From Sinorhizobium sp. 8-89 (GTDB lineage Bacteria; Pseudomonadota; Alphaproteobacteria; Rhizobiales; Rhizobiaceae), in contig NZ_JASKLR010000021.1 of the NCBI RefSeq assembly GCF_030124325.1, positions 53,659-86,600 on the forward strand: a DNA stretch of 32,942 nt, read 5' to 3'. How positions within the stretch are numbered: position 1 is the first letter of the stretch; every line of letters starts with the position of its first letter. The notes below the pieces were generated by a model. It was given only the letters and a program-made list of their open reading frames with translations. It did not search any database and was not told the origin of the DNA. The position numbers and the translations under genes were made by a program. This document shows positions 1 to 9,051 of this stretch, in pieces.

Positions 1-322
<322 letters not shown>

Positions 323-802
323 ATGACTTGTGATGACGAGGCCGTCCCCACGGATGTCACTGACATTGTCGTGCGGCTAAAGGGCTTGTCCGCTGCCGAG
401 GAATTCTTCGAGGCACTTGGCGTCTCCTATGAGCCGAGGGTGCTCAACGTCTCCCGGCTCCACATTATGAAGCGCATGGGACAGTACCTGGCCGAGGAGG
501 GCTTTTCCGATCGCCGCGCTAAAGGGGGGCCCGCCAATGCGCGCGCTGCGCTCGAACGCGCCTATGGGGACTTTGCAACATCTTCGCCACTTTCACATCG
601 GGTGTTCCGGGTGCTTGAGGAAGGCGACCCGGCTAAACCTACCGCGCCAGGTCGCACCTTTGTACCATTGGACTCCATCTTGCCATTCGGCAGCAACAAC
701 GCCGGCGGGTTTGCGACACTTCAATGTCTCCAACCCGACAAAACTGTCACGGCGTCCGAATGCTCCGAAACAAATAATGCTGTCCTTCCAAAGGCCTATT
801 GA
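323..802 (+). CDS. nifW: NifW, nitrogenase-stabilising/protective protein
   Basis: NifW associates with the MoFe protein and helps protect or mature nitrogenase, especially under oxygen. The family pattern is clear: LSAAEEFFEALGVSYEP near the N terminus, NVSRLHIMKRMGQYL in the middle and TFVPLDSILP near residue 117. The ATG at 323 is chosen over the GTG at 317 because AGGAGA at 311-316 lies seven bases before it. At 159 residues it is longer than the usual 105-125. The extra C-terminal ~40 residues after the conserved FVPL block look low in conservation, and their DNA carries the NifA enhancer for fixABCX (725-740). It lies 86 bases before fixA, in the common rhizobial nifW-fixABCX order. Confidence 0.9.
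   Translation: MTCDDEAVPTDVTDIVVRLKGLSAAEEFFEALGVSYEPRVLNVSRLHIMKRMGQYLAEEGFSDRRAKGGPANARAALERAYGDFATSSPLSHRVFRVLEEGDPAKPTAPGRTFVPLDSILPFGSNNAGGFATLQCLQPDKTVTASECSETNNAVLPKAY
725..740 (+). promoter_or_regulatory. NifA upstream activator sequence for fixABCX
   Basis: Exact TGT-N10-ACA (spacer CTCCAACCCG), the binding site of NifA. It is inside the 3' part of nifW, about 75 bases before the -24 element at 814, a normal enhancer distance. The six fixed bases alone occur by chance every few kilobases; the position relative to a -24/-12 promoter makes the call. Confidence 0.78.
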
Positions 803-813
803 AACTCATGTGT

Positions 814-829
814 TTGGCACGATTGGTGC
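814..829 (+). promoter_or_regulatory. Sigma-54 (-24/-12) promoter of fixABCX
   Basis: TTGGCACGATTGGTGC has the GG-N10-GC spacing of RpoN promoters and a perfect TGGCACG -24 block; the -12 block is GTGC instead of TTGC. It falls in the nifW-fixA gap with fixA starting 60 bases downstream, and a NifA site lies upstream at 725. Confidence 0.85.
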
Positions 830-888
830 GTGGTTATCGAGACAAAAACGTCATGCCCAACATATGCTATCGGAGCTAAAGAGACCTC

Positions 889-1740
889 ATGCACATCGTA
901 GTCTGTATGAAGCAGGTACCGGACTCAGCGCAAATACGCGTCCATCCGGTGACGAACACGATCATGCGCCAAGGCGTGCCGACGATTATCAACCCTTACG
1001 ACCTCTTTGCTCTCGAAGAGGCCCTCAAAGTGCGCGACTACTATGGCGGCGAGGTCACTGTACTCACCATGGGTCCGCCCATGGCTGAGGAAGCACTGCG
1101 AAAGGCGCTCACTTATGGCGCAGACCGCGCGATACTCCTGACTGACCGTCACTTTGCCGGCTCCGACACGTTGGCGACTTCATTCGCTCTTTCTCAGGCT
1201 ATCTCGAAGATTGGCAACAGCTTTGGCACGCCCGATATTGTCTTCACAGGGAAGCAGACAATTGACGGCGATACCGCCCAGGTCGGCCCCGGTATAGCCA
1301 AGCGCCTGAACCTCGTGCAGTTGACCTATATCGCAAAAATCACCTCCATTGATCTCGGCGCGCGTACGATCACGGTCGAGCGTCGCTCAGAAGGCGGCAC
1401 GCACGTCCTCAATAGCGCATTGCCTTGCCTCATCACCATGCTGGAAAGCACCACTGCCATTCGCCGTGGCTCACTCGATGACGCTTTGCGTGCCGCGCGC
1501 AGCCAGATCGTCAAGTGGAATGCGGCGGAAGCGGGCATTGAAGACATCACCAAATGTGGTCTGCGCGGCTCACCGACAGTCGTTAAGCGCGTTTTCGCCC
1601 CTACCCCGCGAGCGCAAAAAGCGTCGCAAATCGACACCACCGAAAAGGCGGAGCGCGACGTAGCTGACGAACTGGTCGTTTCCATTTTCGCCCACCAGCC
1701 GGCGCTGAGACACGAGCTCTCCTCTACTGGTAGCGCGTGA
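889..1740 (+). CDS. fixA: FixA, electron transfer flavoprotein beta-type subunit
   Basis: FixA pairs with FixB as an ETF-like heterodimer. With FixC and FixX it forms a membrane-associated complex that delivers low-potential electrons to nitrogenase by flavin-based bifurcation. The 283-residue product starts [18 protein letters not shown] and keeps the ETF-beta core, including [11 protein letters not shown] near residue 85 and [17 protein letters not shown] near residue 122. The ATG at 889 fits the family start; only a weak purine-rich stretch precedes it. First gene of the fixABCX operon, behind the RpoN promoter at 814; its stop overlaps a GTG in the fixB frame. Confidence 0.96.
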   Translation: MHIVVCMKQVPDSAQIRVHPVTNTIMRQGVPTIINPYDLFALEEALKVRDYYGGEVTVLTMGPPMAEEALRKALTYGADRAILLTDRHFAGSDTLATSFALSQAISKIGNSFGTPDIVFTGKQTIDGDTAQVGPGIAKRLNLVQLTYIAKITSIDLGARTITVERRSEGGTHVLNSALPCLITMLESTTAIRRGSLDDALRAARSQIVKWNAAEAGIEDITKCGLRGSPTVVKRVFAPTPRAQKASQIDTTEKAERDVADELVVSIFAHQPALRHELSSTGSA

Positions 1741-1757
1741 GCACACAGGAGCAGATT

Positions 1758-2867
1758 ATGGGAACTCGTAAATGTAAAGCACCGCCACCCACCCTCGGCC
1801 GTGCCGGCACGAAGAAGGAACTACCTGAGCATTTCAGGGACTACCGGCACGTCTGGGTTTTCATGGAGCTGGAACGCGGTCAGGTCCATCCCGTCTCGTT
1901 CGAACTTCTCGGCGAAGGCCGCAGACTAGCTGACCAACTGGGCGTTCAGCTCGCAGGTGTTGTTCTCGGGCCGCCGGGAGATTCTACCATGCATGCCGTA
2001 GCTGAGGCCTTCGCCTATGATGCGGACCTGGTCTACCTTGTCGAGAAGTCGCTGCTCACCGATTATAGAAACGAGCCTTTCACCAAAGCACTAACAGATC
2101 TAGTCCTTACCTATAAACCCGAGATTCTGCTTCTCGGGGCGACGACGCTGGGCCGTGACCTCGCTGGTTCCGTCGCGACGACACTGCTGACGGGGCTCAC
2201 AGCCGACTGCACCGGACTTGATGTTGATGCGGATGGTTCCCTCGCAGCTACCCGGCCCACGTTCGGTGGCTCCTTGCTTTGCACGATCTATACGCTCAAT
2301 TGCCGTCCCCAAATGGCAACTGTGCGGCCAAGGGTCATGCGCATGCCAGAGCGATCAACTAAGCCGATCGGGCGGGTAATCCGGCACGACTTGGCGATGT
2401 GCGAGCAAGAGATCGTCACCAAGGTTGTTGGTTTCCTTTCCGATGGCCAGTCGGAGAACGCTAATCTCGCCTATGCGGACGTGGTGGTTGCCGGCGGTCT
2501 TGGACTCGGGGCTGCGGAGAACCTGGAGCTCTTGAAGAATCTCGCGCGGACGATCGGCGGTGATTATGGCTGTTCTCGGCCGCTAGTGCAAAAGGGTTGG
2601 ATGCCGGTTGATCGGCAAATTGGACAAACTGGCAAAACGATCCGTCCGAAGCTCTATATAGCAGCTGGCATATCAGGCGCGGTCCAGCATCGCGTTGGCG
2701 TCGAGGGAGCTGATCTCATTGTTGCCATCAATACCGATCCGAACGCGCCGATCTTCGATTTCGCCAATATCGGTGTTGTGGCCGATGCGGTCAGTTTTCT
2801 ACCGGCATTAACGGACGTTTTCATCAGACGGTTGGCGCCGCGCAATCGTATGAGGCTCGTGAACTGA
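1758..2867 (+). CDS. fixB: FixB, electron transfer flavoprotein alpha-type subunit
   Basis: Alpha subunit of the FixAB flavoprotein. The C-terminal FAD-binding region is well preserved: [17 protein letters not shown] near residue 300, followed by [20 protein letters not shown]. The N-terminal half has the ETF-alpha nucleotide-binding fold ([20 protein letters not shown]). I chose the ATG at 1758 because AGGAG at 1747-1751 precedes it at good spacing; a GTG at 1737 overlapping the fixA stop would add seven residues. Length 369 residues, normal for rhizobial FixB. Ten bases separate it from fixC. Confidence 0.96.
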   Translation: MGTRKCKAPPPTLGRAGTKKELPEHFRDYRHVWVFMELERGQVHPVSFELLGEGRRLADQLGVQLAGVVLGPPGDSTMHAVAEAFAYDADLVYLVEKSLLTDYRNEPFTKALTDLVLTYKPEILLLGATTLGRDLAGSVATTLLTGLTADCTGLDVDADGSLAATRPTFGGSLLCTIYTLNCRPQMATVRPRVMRMPERSTKPIGRVIRHDLAMCEQEIVTKVVGFLSDGQSENANLAYADVVVAGGLGLGAAENLELLKNLARTIGGDYGCSRPLVQKGWMPVDRQIGQTGKTIRPKLYIAAGISGAVQHRVGVEGADLIVAINTDPNAPIFDFANIGVVADAVSFLPALTDVFIRRLAPRNRMRLVN

Positions 2868-2877
2868 GGTGATATCT

Positions 2878-4185
2878 ATGACCGAGGAAAAATTCGACGC
2901 CATAGTCATCGGTGCCGGCATGGCTGGAAACGCGGCTGCCTACACGATGGCAAGTCGCGGTCTAAACGTGTTGCAGTTGGAGCGCGGAGAATACCCAGGC
3001 TCCAAGAACGTCCAAGGCGCCATACTCTACGCCAACATGCTGGAGACAATCATTCCGGATTTCCGGGATGACGCACCTCTCGAGCGGCATCTCGTCGAGC
3101 AGCGATTCTGGGTAATGGACGACACGTCACACACCGGAATGCACTACCGGTCGGATGACTTCAATGAGCCGACGCCAAACCGCTACACAATCATTCGCGC
3201 CCAGTTCGACAAGTGGTTTTCGCGCAAAGTCCGCGAGGCGGGCGCGACAGTTTTGTGTGAGACGACAGCGACGGAACTGGTCCTCAATGCCAATGGTAGG
3301 GTGGTAGGCGTCCGCACCGATCGTGCTGGCGACATCATCCATGCGGAAGTGGTCGTTCTCGCCGAAGGCGTCAACGGCCTCCTCGGGACGCGAGCCGGGT
3401 TTCGTAAGGTACCAAAACCCGAAACTGTGGCACTCGCCGTCAAGGAAATGCATTTCGTGCCGGAAGAGGTCATCGCCGAGCGCTTCGGGCTCACCGGCGA
3501 TCAAGGCTGCGTTATCGAAGCGGCTGGGACAATCTCGCGTGGGATGGCCGGACTCGGTTTCCTTTACACCAACAAGGAATCAATCTCGCTCGGTATCGGC
3601 TGCCTTGTCTCTGATCTCGCCGAGACCCTGGAAAGACCGTATGCCCTTCTCGACGCCTTCAAGGAGCATCCATCAATCAGGCCGCTACTTGCAGGCTCGG
3701 AGATTAAGGAATACGCAGCGCACCTTATTCCGGAGGGTGGGTTCAAGGCAATTCCGCAGCTCTTTGGGAGCGGCTGGGTTGTCGTTGGGGACGCGGCGCA
3801 GCTTAACAATGCCGTACACCGCGAGGGCTCGAACCTCGCCATGACATCGGGGCGCATCGCCGGTGAGGCGATCTTTGCAATCAAGAGCCAAAGGCGCCCG
3901 ATGACCAGGGAGAACCTATCCCTTTATAAGGCCATGCTGGACAAATCCTTCGTTTTGAAAGACCTTAGAAAGTACAAGGACATGCCCGCCCTCATCCATA
4001 CGAATTCACGCAATTTTTTCATGACCTACCCGCAGCTCCTGTCGCAGGCGGCGCAAAACTTCGTGCGCGTCGACGGCACACCCAAGATCGTCAAGGAAAG
4101 AGCGACGTCGGCCGCCTTTATAAAGGCGCGTTCGCGATGGGGACTGCTCAGCGACGCAGTCCGCTTGGCACTGGCTTGGCGCTAG
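2878..4185 (+). CDS. fixC: FixC, ETF-quinone oxidoreductase-type flavoprotein
   Basis: FixC is the FAD-containing dehydrogenase of the FixABCX complex and resembles ETF:ubiquinone oxidoreductase. The N terminus has the dinucleotide-binding motif [13 protein letters not shown] and the acidic strand end LQLERGE; a second FAD motif, [15 protein letters not shown], is near residue 300. The start at 2878 follows GAGGTGA at 2865-2871; a GTG at 2869 is in frame but poorly placed. The 435 residues equal the usual FixC length. Its gene is followed by fixX after 14 bases. Confidence 0.96.
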   Translation: MTEEKFDAIVIGAGMAGNAAAYTMASRGLNVLQLERGEYPGSKNVQGAILYANMLETIIPDFRDDAPLERHLVEQRFWVMDDTSHTGMHYRSDDFNEPTPNRYTIIRAQFDKWFSRKVREAGATVLCETTATELVLNANGRVVGVRTDRAGDIIHAEVVVLAEGVNGLLGTRAGFRKVPKPETVALAVKEMHFVPEEVIAERFGLTGDQGCVIEAAGTISRGMAGLGFLYTNKESISLGIGCLVSDLAETLERPYALLDAFKEHPSIRPLLAGSEIKEYAAHLIPEGGFKAIPQLFGSGWVVVGDAAQLNNAVHREGSNLAMTSGRIAGEAIFAIKSQRRPMTRENLSLYKAMLDKSFVLKDLRKYKDMPALIHTNSRNFFMTYPQLLSQAAQNFVRVDGTPKIVKERATSAAFIKARSRWGLLSDAVRLALAWR

Positions 4186-4199
4186 AGGGGAGAAATGAG

Positions 4200-4493
4200 A
4201 TGACAACTTCAGTCGTTCGCATCGAGGACAAGCTTTACCAGAACCGCTATCTGGTAGACGCAGGGCGGCCGCACATTAAGGTGCGACAGCATCAGTCTCC
4301 GAGCTCAAACCTTCTCGCGCTGACCCTTGTCTGCCCAGCCAATTGCTATGGGGTGAATGAACATGGCCAAGTGGAGGTTACTGCCGACGGATGCATGGAG
4401 TGCGGTACATGTAGAGTACTGTGCGAAGAGAACGGTGACATCGATTGGAGCTATCCGCGAGGTGGATTCGGTGTGCTCTTCAAATTCGGATGA
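4200..4493 (+). CDS. fixX: FixX, ferredoxin-like protein
   Basis: FixX is the iron-sulfur member of FixABCX and works with FixC in passing electrons to the quinone or nitrogenase side. The 97-residue protein ends with a ferredoxin core: CPANCYGVN, then [11 protein letters not shown], and the family-typical tail [13 protein letters not shown]. The ATG at 4200 is preceded by AGGGGAG at good spacing; an ATG six bases earlier hits a stop almost at once. The larger open frame starting at 4137 inside fixC is a read-through of the same frame. Confidence 0.95.
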   Translation: MTTSVVRIEDKLYQNRYLVDAGRPHIKVRQHQSPSSNLLALTLVCPANCYGVNEHGQVEVTADGCMECGTCRVLCEENGDIDWSYPRGGFGVLFKFG

Positions 4494-4708
4494 AGGGCAC
4501 TCAGCTCTGATCGGCACGCTTTAGATCGGCAAAGGCGAAAAGTATCTCGCTTTTGTATAGCAAGACGGCTACATTCCAGCGCTCACAAGCGCAAACGAAG
4601 CACTTGATAATATTATAACAGCGGCATTTCGCGTTGGGTGCCAGGAGCGCCCAACGAGACTATGGGTGTTTCATCGCTCAAATGCTGCACAACTGGCTCG
4701 ATGAGAGT

Positions 4709-6379
4709 ATGACTGAACTATCCGTCAAAACCATGCACAAACGGGACTTGGGGTGCAGCGGTCTCTACCGGATATCGAAGGTCTTAATCGCTCCGGCCAG
4801 TCTTGAGATCAAGCTTGCCAATGTAATCAACACCCTCCCTGCAATTCTGCCAATGCGGCGCGGCGCAATCGTTGGCGTGAGCGCTGAAGGGCAGCTAGAG
4901 ATAACTGCAACGTCCGGGATTGAGCATACGTCGTCAGGCGTTCGCTACATGCCGGCGAAGGCTGCGATTGAGAGAATCGTCACAAAAGGCGCGCCGCTGG
5001 TCGTGCCGGACACTTACAAGTCGGAATTGTTCCAGGCCGAGATCGAGACCTTTTCGAGCGGCACTGGCCAAGTCACCTTCATTGGCGTTCCGATGAAAGT
5101 TAATCAGGAAACACTTGGAACATTATGGATAGACCGCGCGAAGGATGGCAGCACCAGGACGCAATATGAGGAAGAGGTACGTTTTCTGTCCATGGTCGGC
5201 AATCTTGTAGCCGGGGCTATTCGGCTGGATCGCGACCATAGTCGCGATGGTCAGCAGGTGGTGGGCGAGGAAGCAGATCGCAAGAATAGTTCAGGCGGCA
5301 AGGAATTGCCCGAACCGGTGCGACAACGGCCTGCAAGAATCGATTGGATCGTGGGGGAAAGTCCTGCACTCAGGCAGGTGATTGAAAGCATCGAGGTCGT
5401 TGCAAGGACAAATTCTACGGTGCTGCTCAGGGGAGAAAGCGGCACTGGCAAGGAATTCTTTGCAAGGGCCATCCACGAGCTTTCACCTCGCAGAAAGAAG
5501 TCCTTCGTCAAATTGAACTGCGCCGCACTGTCCGCCGGCGTCCTGGAATCGGAACTGTTTGGACATGAAAAAGGCGCCTTCACGGGGGCCATCTCCCAAC
5601 GCGCAGGTCGTTTCGAATTGGCGGATGGCGGAACGTTGCTGCTCGATGAGATTGGCGAGATCTCGCCGGCATTTCAAGCGAAACTGTTGCGCGTGTTGCA
5701 GGAAGGTGAGCTTGAACGAGTCGGGGGCACCAAAACACTCAAAGTGGACGTTCGACTCATCTGCGCCACTAACAAAGACCTCGAGACGGCAGTCGCGAGT
5801 GGGGAGTTCAGGGCCGACCTTTATTACCGCATCAATGTGGTGCCCATTATTTTGCCGCCACTCAGGGAGCGAAATGGAGATATCCCCCGCCTTGCGAGGG
5901 TTTTCCTCGACCGTTTCAACAGGGAAAACGATTGCGACCTCGCCTTCGCGCCGCCTGCGCTCGATCTCATGTCAAAATGCGACTTCCCCGGCAACGTCCG
6001 AGAGCTTGAAAATTGCGTCCGGAGGACCGCCACTCTCGCGCGTTCAAGGACGATCGTTCCAGCAGACTTCGCCTGCCAGAACGACCAGTGCTTTTCTTCA
6101 ACGCTCTGGAAAAGCGCTGGCCGTCCGGTTGGTGGTCATGCCAGCAGTCGATTGGCTATGGATAAGAGTTTGTCGGTCGGACCGCCGGTCAGCCTCGGCT
6201 ACCCCAACGATCCTGGCGCCTTAGTGGTGGCACCGCATCTAACGGACCGCGAGCTGCTAATCAGCGCGATGGAGAAGGCCGGCTGGGTTCAGGCCAAGGC
6301 AGCTCGGCTCCTGGGCCTCACACCGCGGCAAGTCGGCTATGCTTTGCGCCGGCATCATATACAGGTTAAAAAGATCTAA
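4709..6379 (+). CDS. nifA: NifA, RpoN-dependent activator of nif/fix genes
   Basis: Master activator of nitrogen fixation genes; binds TGT-N10-ACA and drives sigma-54 polymerase. Order: GAF domain (about residues 20-170), AAA+ domain with Walker A GESGTGKE (near 240), GAFTGA sigma-54 loop (near 288) and Walker B LLLDEIGE, then a Fis-type helix-turn-helix at the C terminus ([19 protein letters not shown]). Between the AAA+ core and the helix-turn-helix lies the rhizobial redox motif C-X11-C-X19-C-X4-C (about residues 424-461), so the protein should be intrinsically oxygen-sensitive. The start is uncertain: ATG 4709 has a weak GAGAG; ATG 4733 best matches the S. meliloti start; a TTG at 4634 would be longer. 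No enhancer or -24/-12 site is seen at 4494-4708, so read-through from fixABCX is likely. The 3' end is duplicated at 19163. Confidence 0.95.
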   Translation: MTELSVKTMHKRDLGCSGLYRISKVLIAPASLEIKLANVINTLPAILPMRRGAIVGVSAEGQLEITATSGIEHTSSGVRYMPAKAAIERIVTKGAPLVVPDTYKSELFQAEIETFSSGTGQVTFIGVPMKVNQETLGTLWIDRAKDGSTRTQYEEEVRFLSMVGNLVAGAIRLDRDHSRDGQQVVGEEADRKNSSGGKELPEPVRQRPARIDWIVGESPALRQVIESIEVVARTNSTVLLRGESGTGKEFFARAIHELSPRRKKSFVKLNCAALSAGVLESELFGHEKGAFTGAISQRAGRFELADGGTLLLDEIGEISPAFQAKLLRVLQEGELERVGGTKTLKVDVRLICATNKDLETAVASGEFRADLYYRINVVPIILPPLRERNGDIPRLARVFLDRFNRENDCDLAFAPPALDLMSKCDFPGNVRELENCVRRTATLARSRTIVPADFACQNDQCFSSTLWKSAGRPVGGHASSRLAMDKSLSVGPPVSLGYPNDPGALVVAPHLTDRELLISAMEKAGWVQAKAARLLGLTPRQVGYALRRHHIQVKKI

Positions 6380-6494
6380 ACTCGGCGAGCCCACTCATCG
6401 TCGGCATTGCCGCTCACAAACCCTCATTCTTGCACGACGGGTCGGTCGTCCAATCTGGCCGGTTCTTGTTGCAAATTCGACAAGACTGCGTTGG
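6120..6494 (+). repeat. Direct repeat copy A: nifA 3' end plus nifB enhancer region
   Basis: This segment covers the last ~85 codons of intact nifA and about 115 bases beyond its stop. It is repeated in diverged form at 19163-19464, directly before nifB. Similarity stops just after the enhancer at 6467-6482; the nifB promoter itself is not copied here. Copy B lacks about 65 bases found here (roughly 6217-6281). Confidence 0.88.
6467..6482. promoter_or_regulatory. Orphan NifA enhancer without a promoter
   Basis: TGT-TGCAAATTCG-ACA, identical over all 16 bases to the enhancer before nifB at 19438. No -24/-12 promoter follows within 150 bases here, so it looks like a stranded duplicate left by the rearrangement that separated nifA from nifB. 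Confidence 0.7.
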
Positions 6495-6912
6495 ACGACC
6501 GGCGCTCCTGCCGCCTGCAGCATCTCGCCGCGAGAATCATGATCATGCGATCCGCGCAGCTCTATCGGGAACCTGATCGGCGAGACGTTGCTGATGATCG
6601 ACAGCGCTCGGCCCACGTGAAGCGTTCAATGTCCACCTGACCTACACGGCCTCGTCATCCGATGCCACACACCCACAATGGAACAAGCCGGCCTCGAACC
6701 TGGCCGTGACTCGATCGCAGACGTCGTCACACGATGGCGGAACGAGGAGCCACGAGGGGCCGGTTTCGATTCATTGAGAAGGCGTGCGAGATTGCCCGTC
6801 CCCGCGTGCCGCAAGTGTGCGACATTTTCAATCGTTGAACGGCAGAGCCGGAAATGGGGTACAGAAAGCTGCCAAGAAATGCAAAGCCCAAGACCGCTGC
6901 GGTGTGCCGCGG
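6495..6912. other. Scrambled spacer between nifA and the nodD stub
   Basis: I recognise no gene here. Short frames open on both strands have no family resemblance, and the sequence next to the nodD start codon does not continue NodD. It is probably a mosaic of recombination debris. Confidence 0.45.
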
Positions 6913-6975
6913 CTGTTCGGTCACGAGGGCGTCGAGCGCAAAGAGGACATTCAGATCAAGTCCCCGAAGTCGCAT
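6913..6975 (-). pseudogene. nodD: nodD 5' fragment (first ~21 codons)
   Basis: Reading leftward from 6975, the first 17 codons give MRLRGLDLNVLFALDAL, the hallmark start of NodD, the LysR-type flavonoid-responsive activator. After about 21 codons the similarity ends; the expected LTAAAR and LSQPAMSAA helix-turn-helix residues are missing and the frame continues with unrelated sequence to 6727. It is therefore a truncated relic. A nod box begins one base upstream and points the other way, the classical divergent nodD/nod-operon arrangement. A stub this short can only be identified because of its unusual conservation and the adjoining nod box. Confidence 0.72.
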
Positions 6976-6976
6976 C

Positions 6977-7025
6977 CATCCATACTGCGAATAAGGTCAA
7001 TCCAAAAGATTGATTTTATCGATGT
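6977..7025 (+). promoter_or_regulatory. nod box, divergent from the nodD stub
   Basis: The 49-base segment aligns without gaps to the nod box consensus with about 8 mismatches in about 42 defined positions. It starts CATCCATAC and has ATCCAAA and GATTTTATC in the right places. Orientation is rightward. The next recognisable gene on that strand is the MaoC/NodN-like gene at 7334; the original nod gene next to this box appears lost. Confidence 0.72.
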
Positions 7026-7333
7026 TGTCGAATGTATTAGAAGAAAGCAAACAAGAAGGGAGGTCTTAGCTGCCCTCAGCACTGATGGGGCCTATGAGAG
7101 CCATCCGGTATGTAGACATCGCTCCGTTCGCCCCCGGCAGGCACGGTGCACGAGCTACATCGACGCTTTGAAAAGGTTGCGTTATCAAGCGCAGCCACGC
7201 ACAGCAGCCTCCCTCGAGCGGAGTGGCGCGCGTTGACGGCCACTTCTCCCGTCGACATTGGCCAAGGCCCGATAATTGTACCACCACTCTCGAGGGTCTG
7301 CCCAACAGGCCGCGCTCTCGTCTGGACGACTAT
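7026..7333. other. Leader between nod box and maoC-like gene
   Basis: A purine-rich GGGAGG occurs near 7060 and an open frame runs from there to 7236, but its product resembles nothing I know and has skewed composition. I treat it as leader or remnant sequence. The junction with the high-GC maoC segment is probably within 7230-7330. Confidence 0.4.
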
Positions 7334-7822
7334 ATGCTGCAAGAAATTTCACTTTCCGATGTAAAGGCCCTGGTCGGCAAGGAGATTGGCGTCTCTGACT
7401 GGATCACCGTGACGCAGAACACGATCGACAGCTTTGCCAAGGCTACGGGCGACTTCCAGTTCATCCATGTCGACCCGGTGCGCGCGGCGGCGGAGACGCC
7501 CTTTGGCGGGACGATCGCACATGGTTTCTTGTCGCTTTCGCTGCTTTCGGCGATGAACTACAATTGCCTGCCGAAAATTCGCGAGCTGACGGTCGGCATC
7601 AATTACGGCTTCGATAAGGTGCGCTTCATGGCGCCGGTCAAGAGCGGTGCACGGGTGCGCGGCCGCTTCACGGTGGCCGACGCCCGTTTCCGCGGCGCCG
7701 GCATGCTGATGATCACCTATGACACTACGGTGGAGATCGAAGGCCAAGCCAAGTTGGCGCTCAGCGCTACCTGGCAGACTATCATCCAATTCGACCCAAA
7801 GGACCGGCCGGCTAATGTTTGA
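7334..7822 (+). CDS. MaoC-family (NodN-like) hydratase
   Basis: A 162-residue hot-dog fold protein of the MaoC/(R)-enoyl hydratase family. The hydratase signature is TGDFQFIHVDP with catalytic Asp40 and His45, followed by FGGTIAHGFLSLSLLS. NodN of rhizobia, encoded in nod-box operons such as nodMNT, belongs to this family and has the same length, so NodN is a reasonable alternative name. Closely similar housekeeping paralogues also exist on rhizobial chromosomes. I chose ATG 7334 because it begins the conserved N terminus; a GTG at 7223 adds 37 unrelated residues. A nod box lies about 310 bases upstream. The gene is convergent with the ABC operon and may have arrived with it. Confidence 0.82.
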   Translation: MLQEISLSDVKALVGKEIGVSDWITVTQNTIDSFAKATGDFQFIHVDPVRAAAETPFGGTIAHGFLSLSLLSAMNYNCLPKIRELTVGINYGFDKVRFMAPVKSGARVRGRFTVADARFRGAGMLMITYDTTVEIEGQAKLALSATWQTIIQFDPKDRPANV

Positions 7823-7884
7823 GTGCGCATTCCGGTGAAGTCGGCGGGCTGATCACGAAGCTGCGCCTTTGACAGCGCTGCGCT

Positions 7885-8016
7885 TCACCTGTTCAAGCGG
7901 AGGGTTGTCGAAGACCTGGGAGACGCCGTCGCGGGCCTCGCCGACGTGCGGGAACAGAACACGAGCATCGCCGTGATGTCATCGAAAACCATATCCGTGT
8001 CGATCCAGATGCCCAT
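7885..8016 (-). pseudogene. Nucleoside hydrolase 5' fragment
   Basis: Starting at 8016, seven bases after the ABC ATPase stop, a 43-codon frame begins MGIWIDTDMVFDDITAMLV. That is the N-terminal Asp cluster (DTDxxxDD) of inosine/uridine-preferring nucleoside hydrolases. After about 20 residues the match ends and the frame closes at 7885; an intact enzyme has over 300 residues. A different frame of the same strand continues with VGEARDGVSQVFDNPPLEQ, possibly the 3' end of another gene. So the operon that was brought here is cut inside its last gene. Confidence 0.6.
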
Positions 8017-8022
8017 GGCGGG

Positions 8023-9051
8023 TCAGTTGAACCTCTTCAACTTCGCGGCCTTCTCGATCGGCAGATCGAAAGCAAGTGCGGCGCCGGCACAATGGGCCGG
8101 TAGCGCCGCATCCACTTCGGCCTTGAGAGTTCCGAACGGCGTGTCGAGCAGGTATTCCCGCGCGCTGCCGGAAAAAGAGGCTCCGCGCACGGTGCCCTGG
8201 AAAGGACCTGAACCCAGGGTCAGCATGCGCGGACGCCAGGCAAGTCCCGCCGCATCGTGTGGGAGGGGCCCGGCAAGCTCAATCGGACCGTTTCCGGCCC
8301 TCAGCCTGCCGTTCTCGATGGGGAAGATGTTCTCGAAGCCGACGAAATCGGCCACGAAGGCGGAGGCGGGGCTGTTATAGATGTCCTCCGGCGTGCCGAT
8401 CTGCTCGATAGCACCGTTCAGCATTACGACGATGCGGTCGGCCAGCGACAGCGCCTCACCCTGGTCATGGGTGACGAAGATCATCGTGACGCCGGTGTCC
8501 CTCTGGACCCGCTGCAATTCGGTGCGCATTTCAAGTCTCAGCCGCGCGTCGAGGTTCGAAAGCGGTTCGTCGAGGAGAAGCACCTTCGGCTCCATCACCA
8601 TCGATCGGGCGAGCGCAACGCGCTGCTGTTGGCCGCCGGAGAGCTCGGCCGGCTTGCGGTTTGCGAACTTCGTCAGCCCTACGGAGTTCAGTCCGCTCAC
8701 CACGCGCACTTCGAGCTCCGCGCCAGAGATGCCCTTCAGCCGCAGGCCGAACGCGACGTTCTCGAAGACGGTCAGATGCGGGAAAAGCGCGTAGGATTGG
8801 AAGACCAGACCGACGGAGCGCTTGTTCGCGGAAACGTGAGTAATGTCGGCGCCCTCGAGGCGGATGCGACCCGATTTCGGCTTCAACAGGCCGGCGATGG
8901 AGCGCATGGTCGTGGTCTTGCCGCAACCCGACGGCCCGAGGAACGCCACCAGCTCGCCCTTTTGGATCGAAAGATCGAGATCTTTCACCGCGACGGTGTC
9001 GCCATAGGCGAGCGTCAGTTTTTCGAGGCTGAGAAAGGCGGAATCAGACAT
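8023..9051 (-). CDS. ABC transporter ATP-binding protein (PotA/FbpC type)
   Basis: The 342-residue ATPase has Walker A GPSGCGKTT near residue 38, the Q-loop in VGLVFQSYALFPHLTV, signature LSGGQQQR, Walker B VLLLDEP and the H-loop THDQGEAL. A C-terminal regulatory TOBE-like part follows from about residue 240. It energises the two permeases encoded upstream. The start overlaps the end of the second permease gene by eight bases, so the genes are translationally coupled. Family membership points to import of polyamines, phosphonates, iron or related small solutes. The attached nucleoside hydrolase fragment hints at a nucleoside link, but the substrate cannot be read from this subunit. Confidence 0.93.
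   Translation of the reverse strand: MSDSAFLSLEKLTLAYGDTVAVKDLDLSIQKGELVAFLGPSGCGKTTTMRSIAGLLKPKSGRIRLEGADITHVSANKRSVGLVFQSYALFPHLTVFENVAFGLRLKGISGAELEVRVVSGLNSVGLTKFANRKPAELSGGQQQRVALARSMVMEPKVLLLDEPLSNLDARLRLEMRTELQRVQRDTGVTMIFVTHDQGEALSLADRIVVMLNGAIEQIGTPEDIYNSPASAFVADFVGFENIFPIENGRLRAGNGPIELAGPLPHDAAGLAWRPRMLTLGSGPFQGTVRGASFSGSAREYLLDTPFGTLKAEVDAALPAHCAGAALAFDLPIEKAAKLKRFN

Noticed and set aside
4165..4180. TTGGCACTGGCTTGGC as an RpoN promoter before fixX
   Set aside because: GG-N10-GC spacing holds, but the -12 block is poor and it is in the 3' end of fixC, where fixX is clearly part of the fixABC operon and no enhancer lies nearby.
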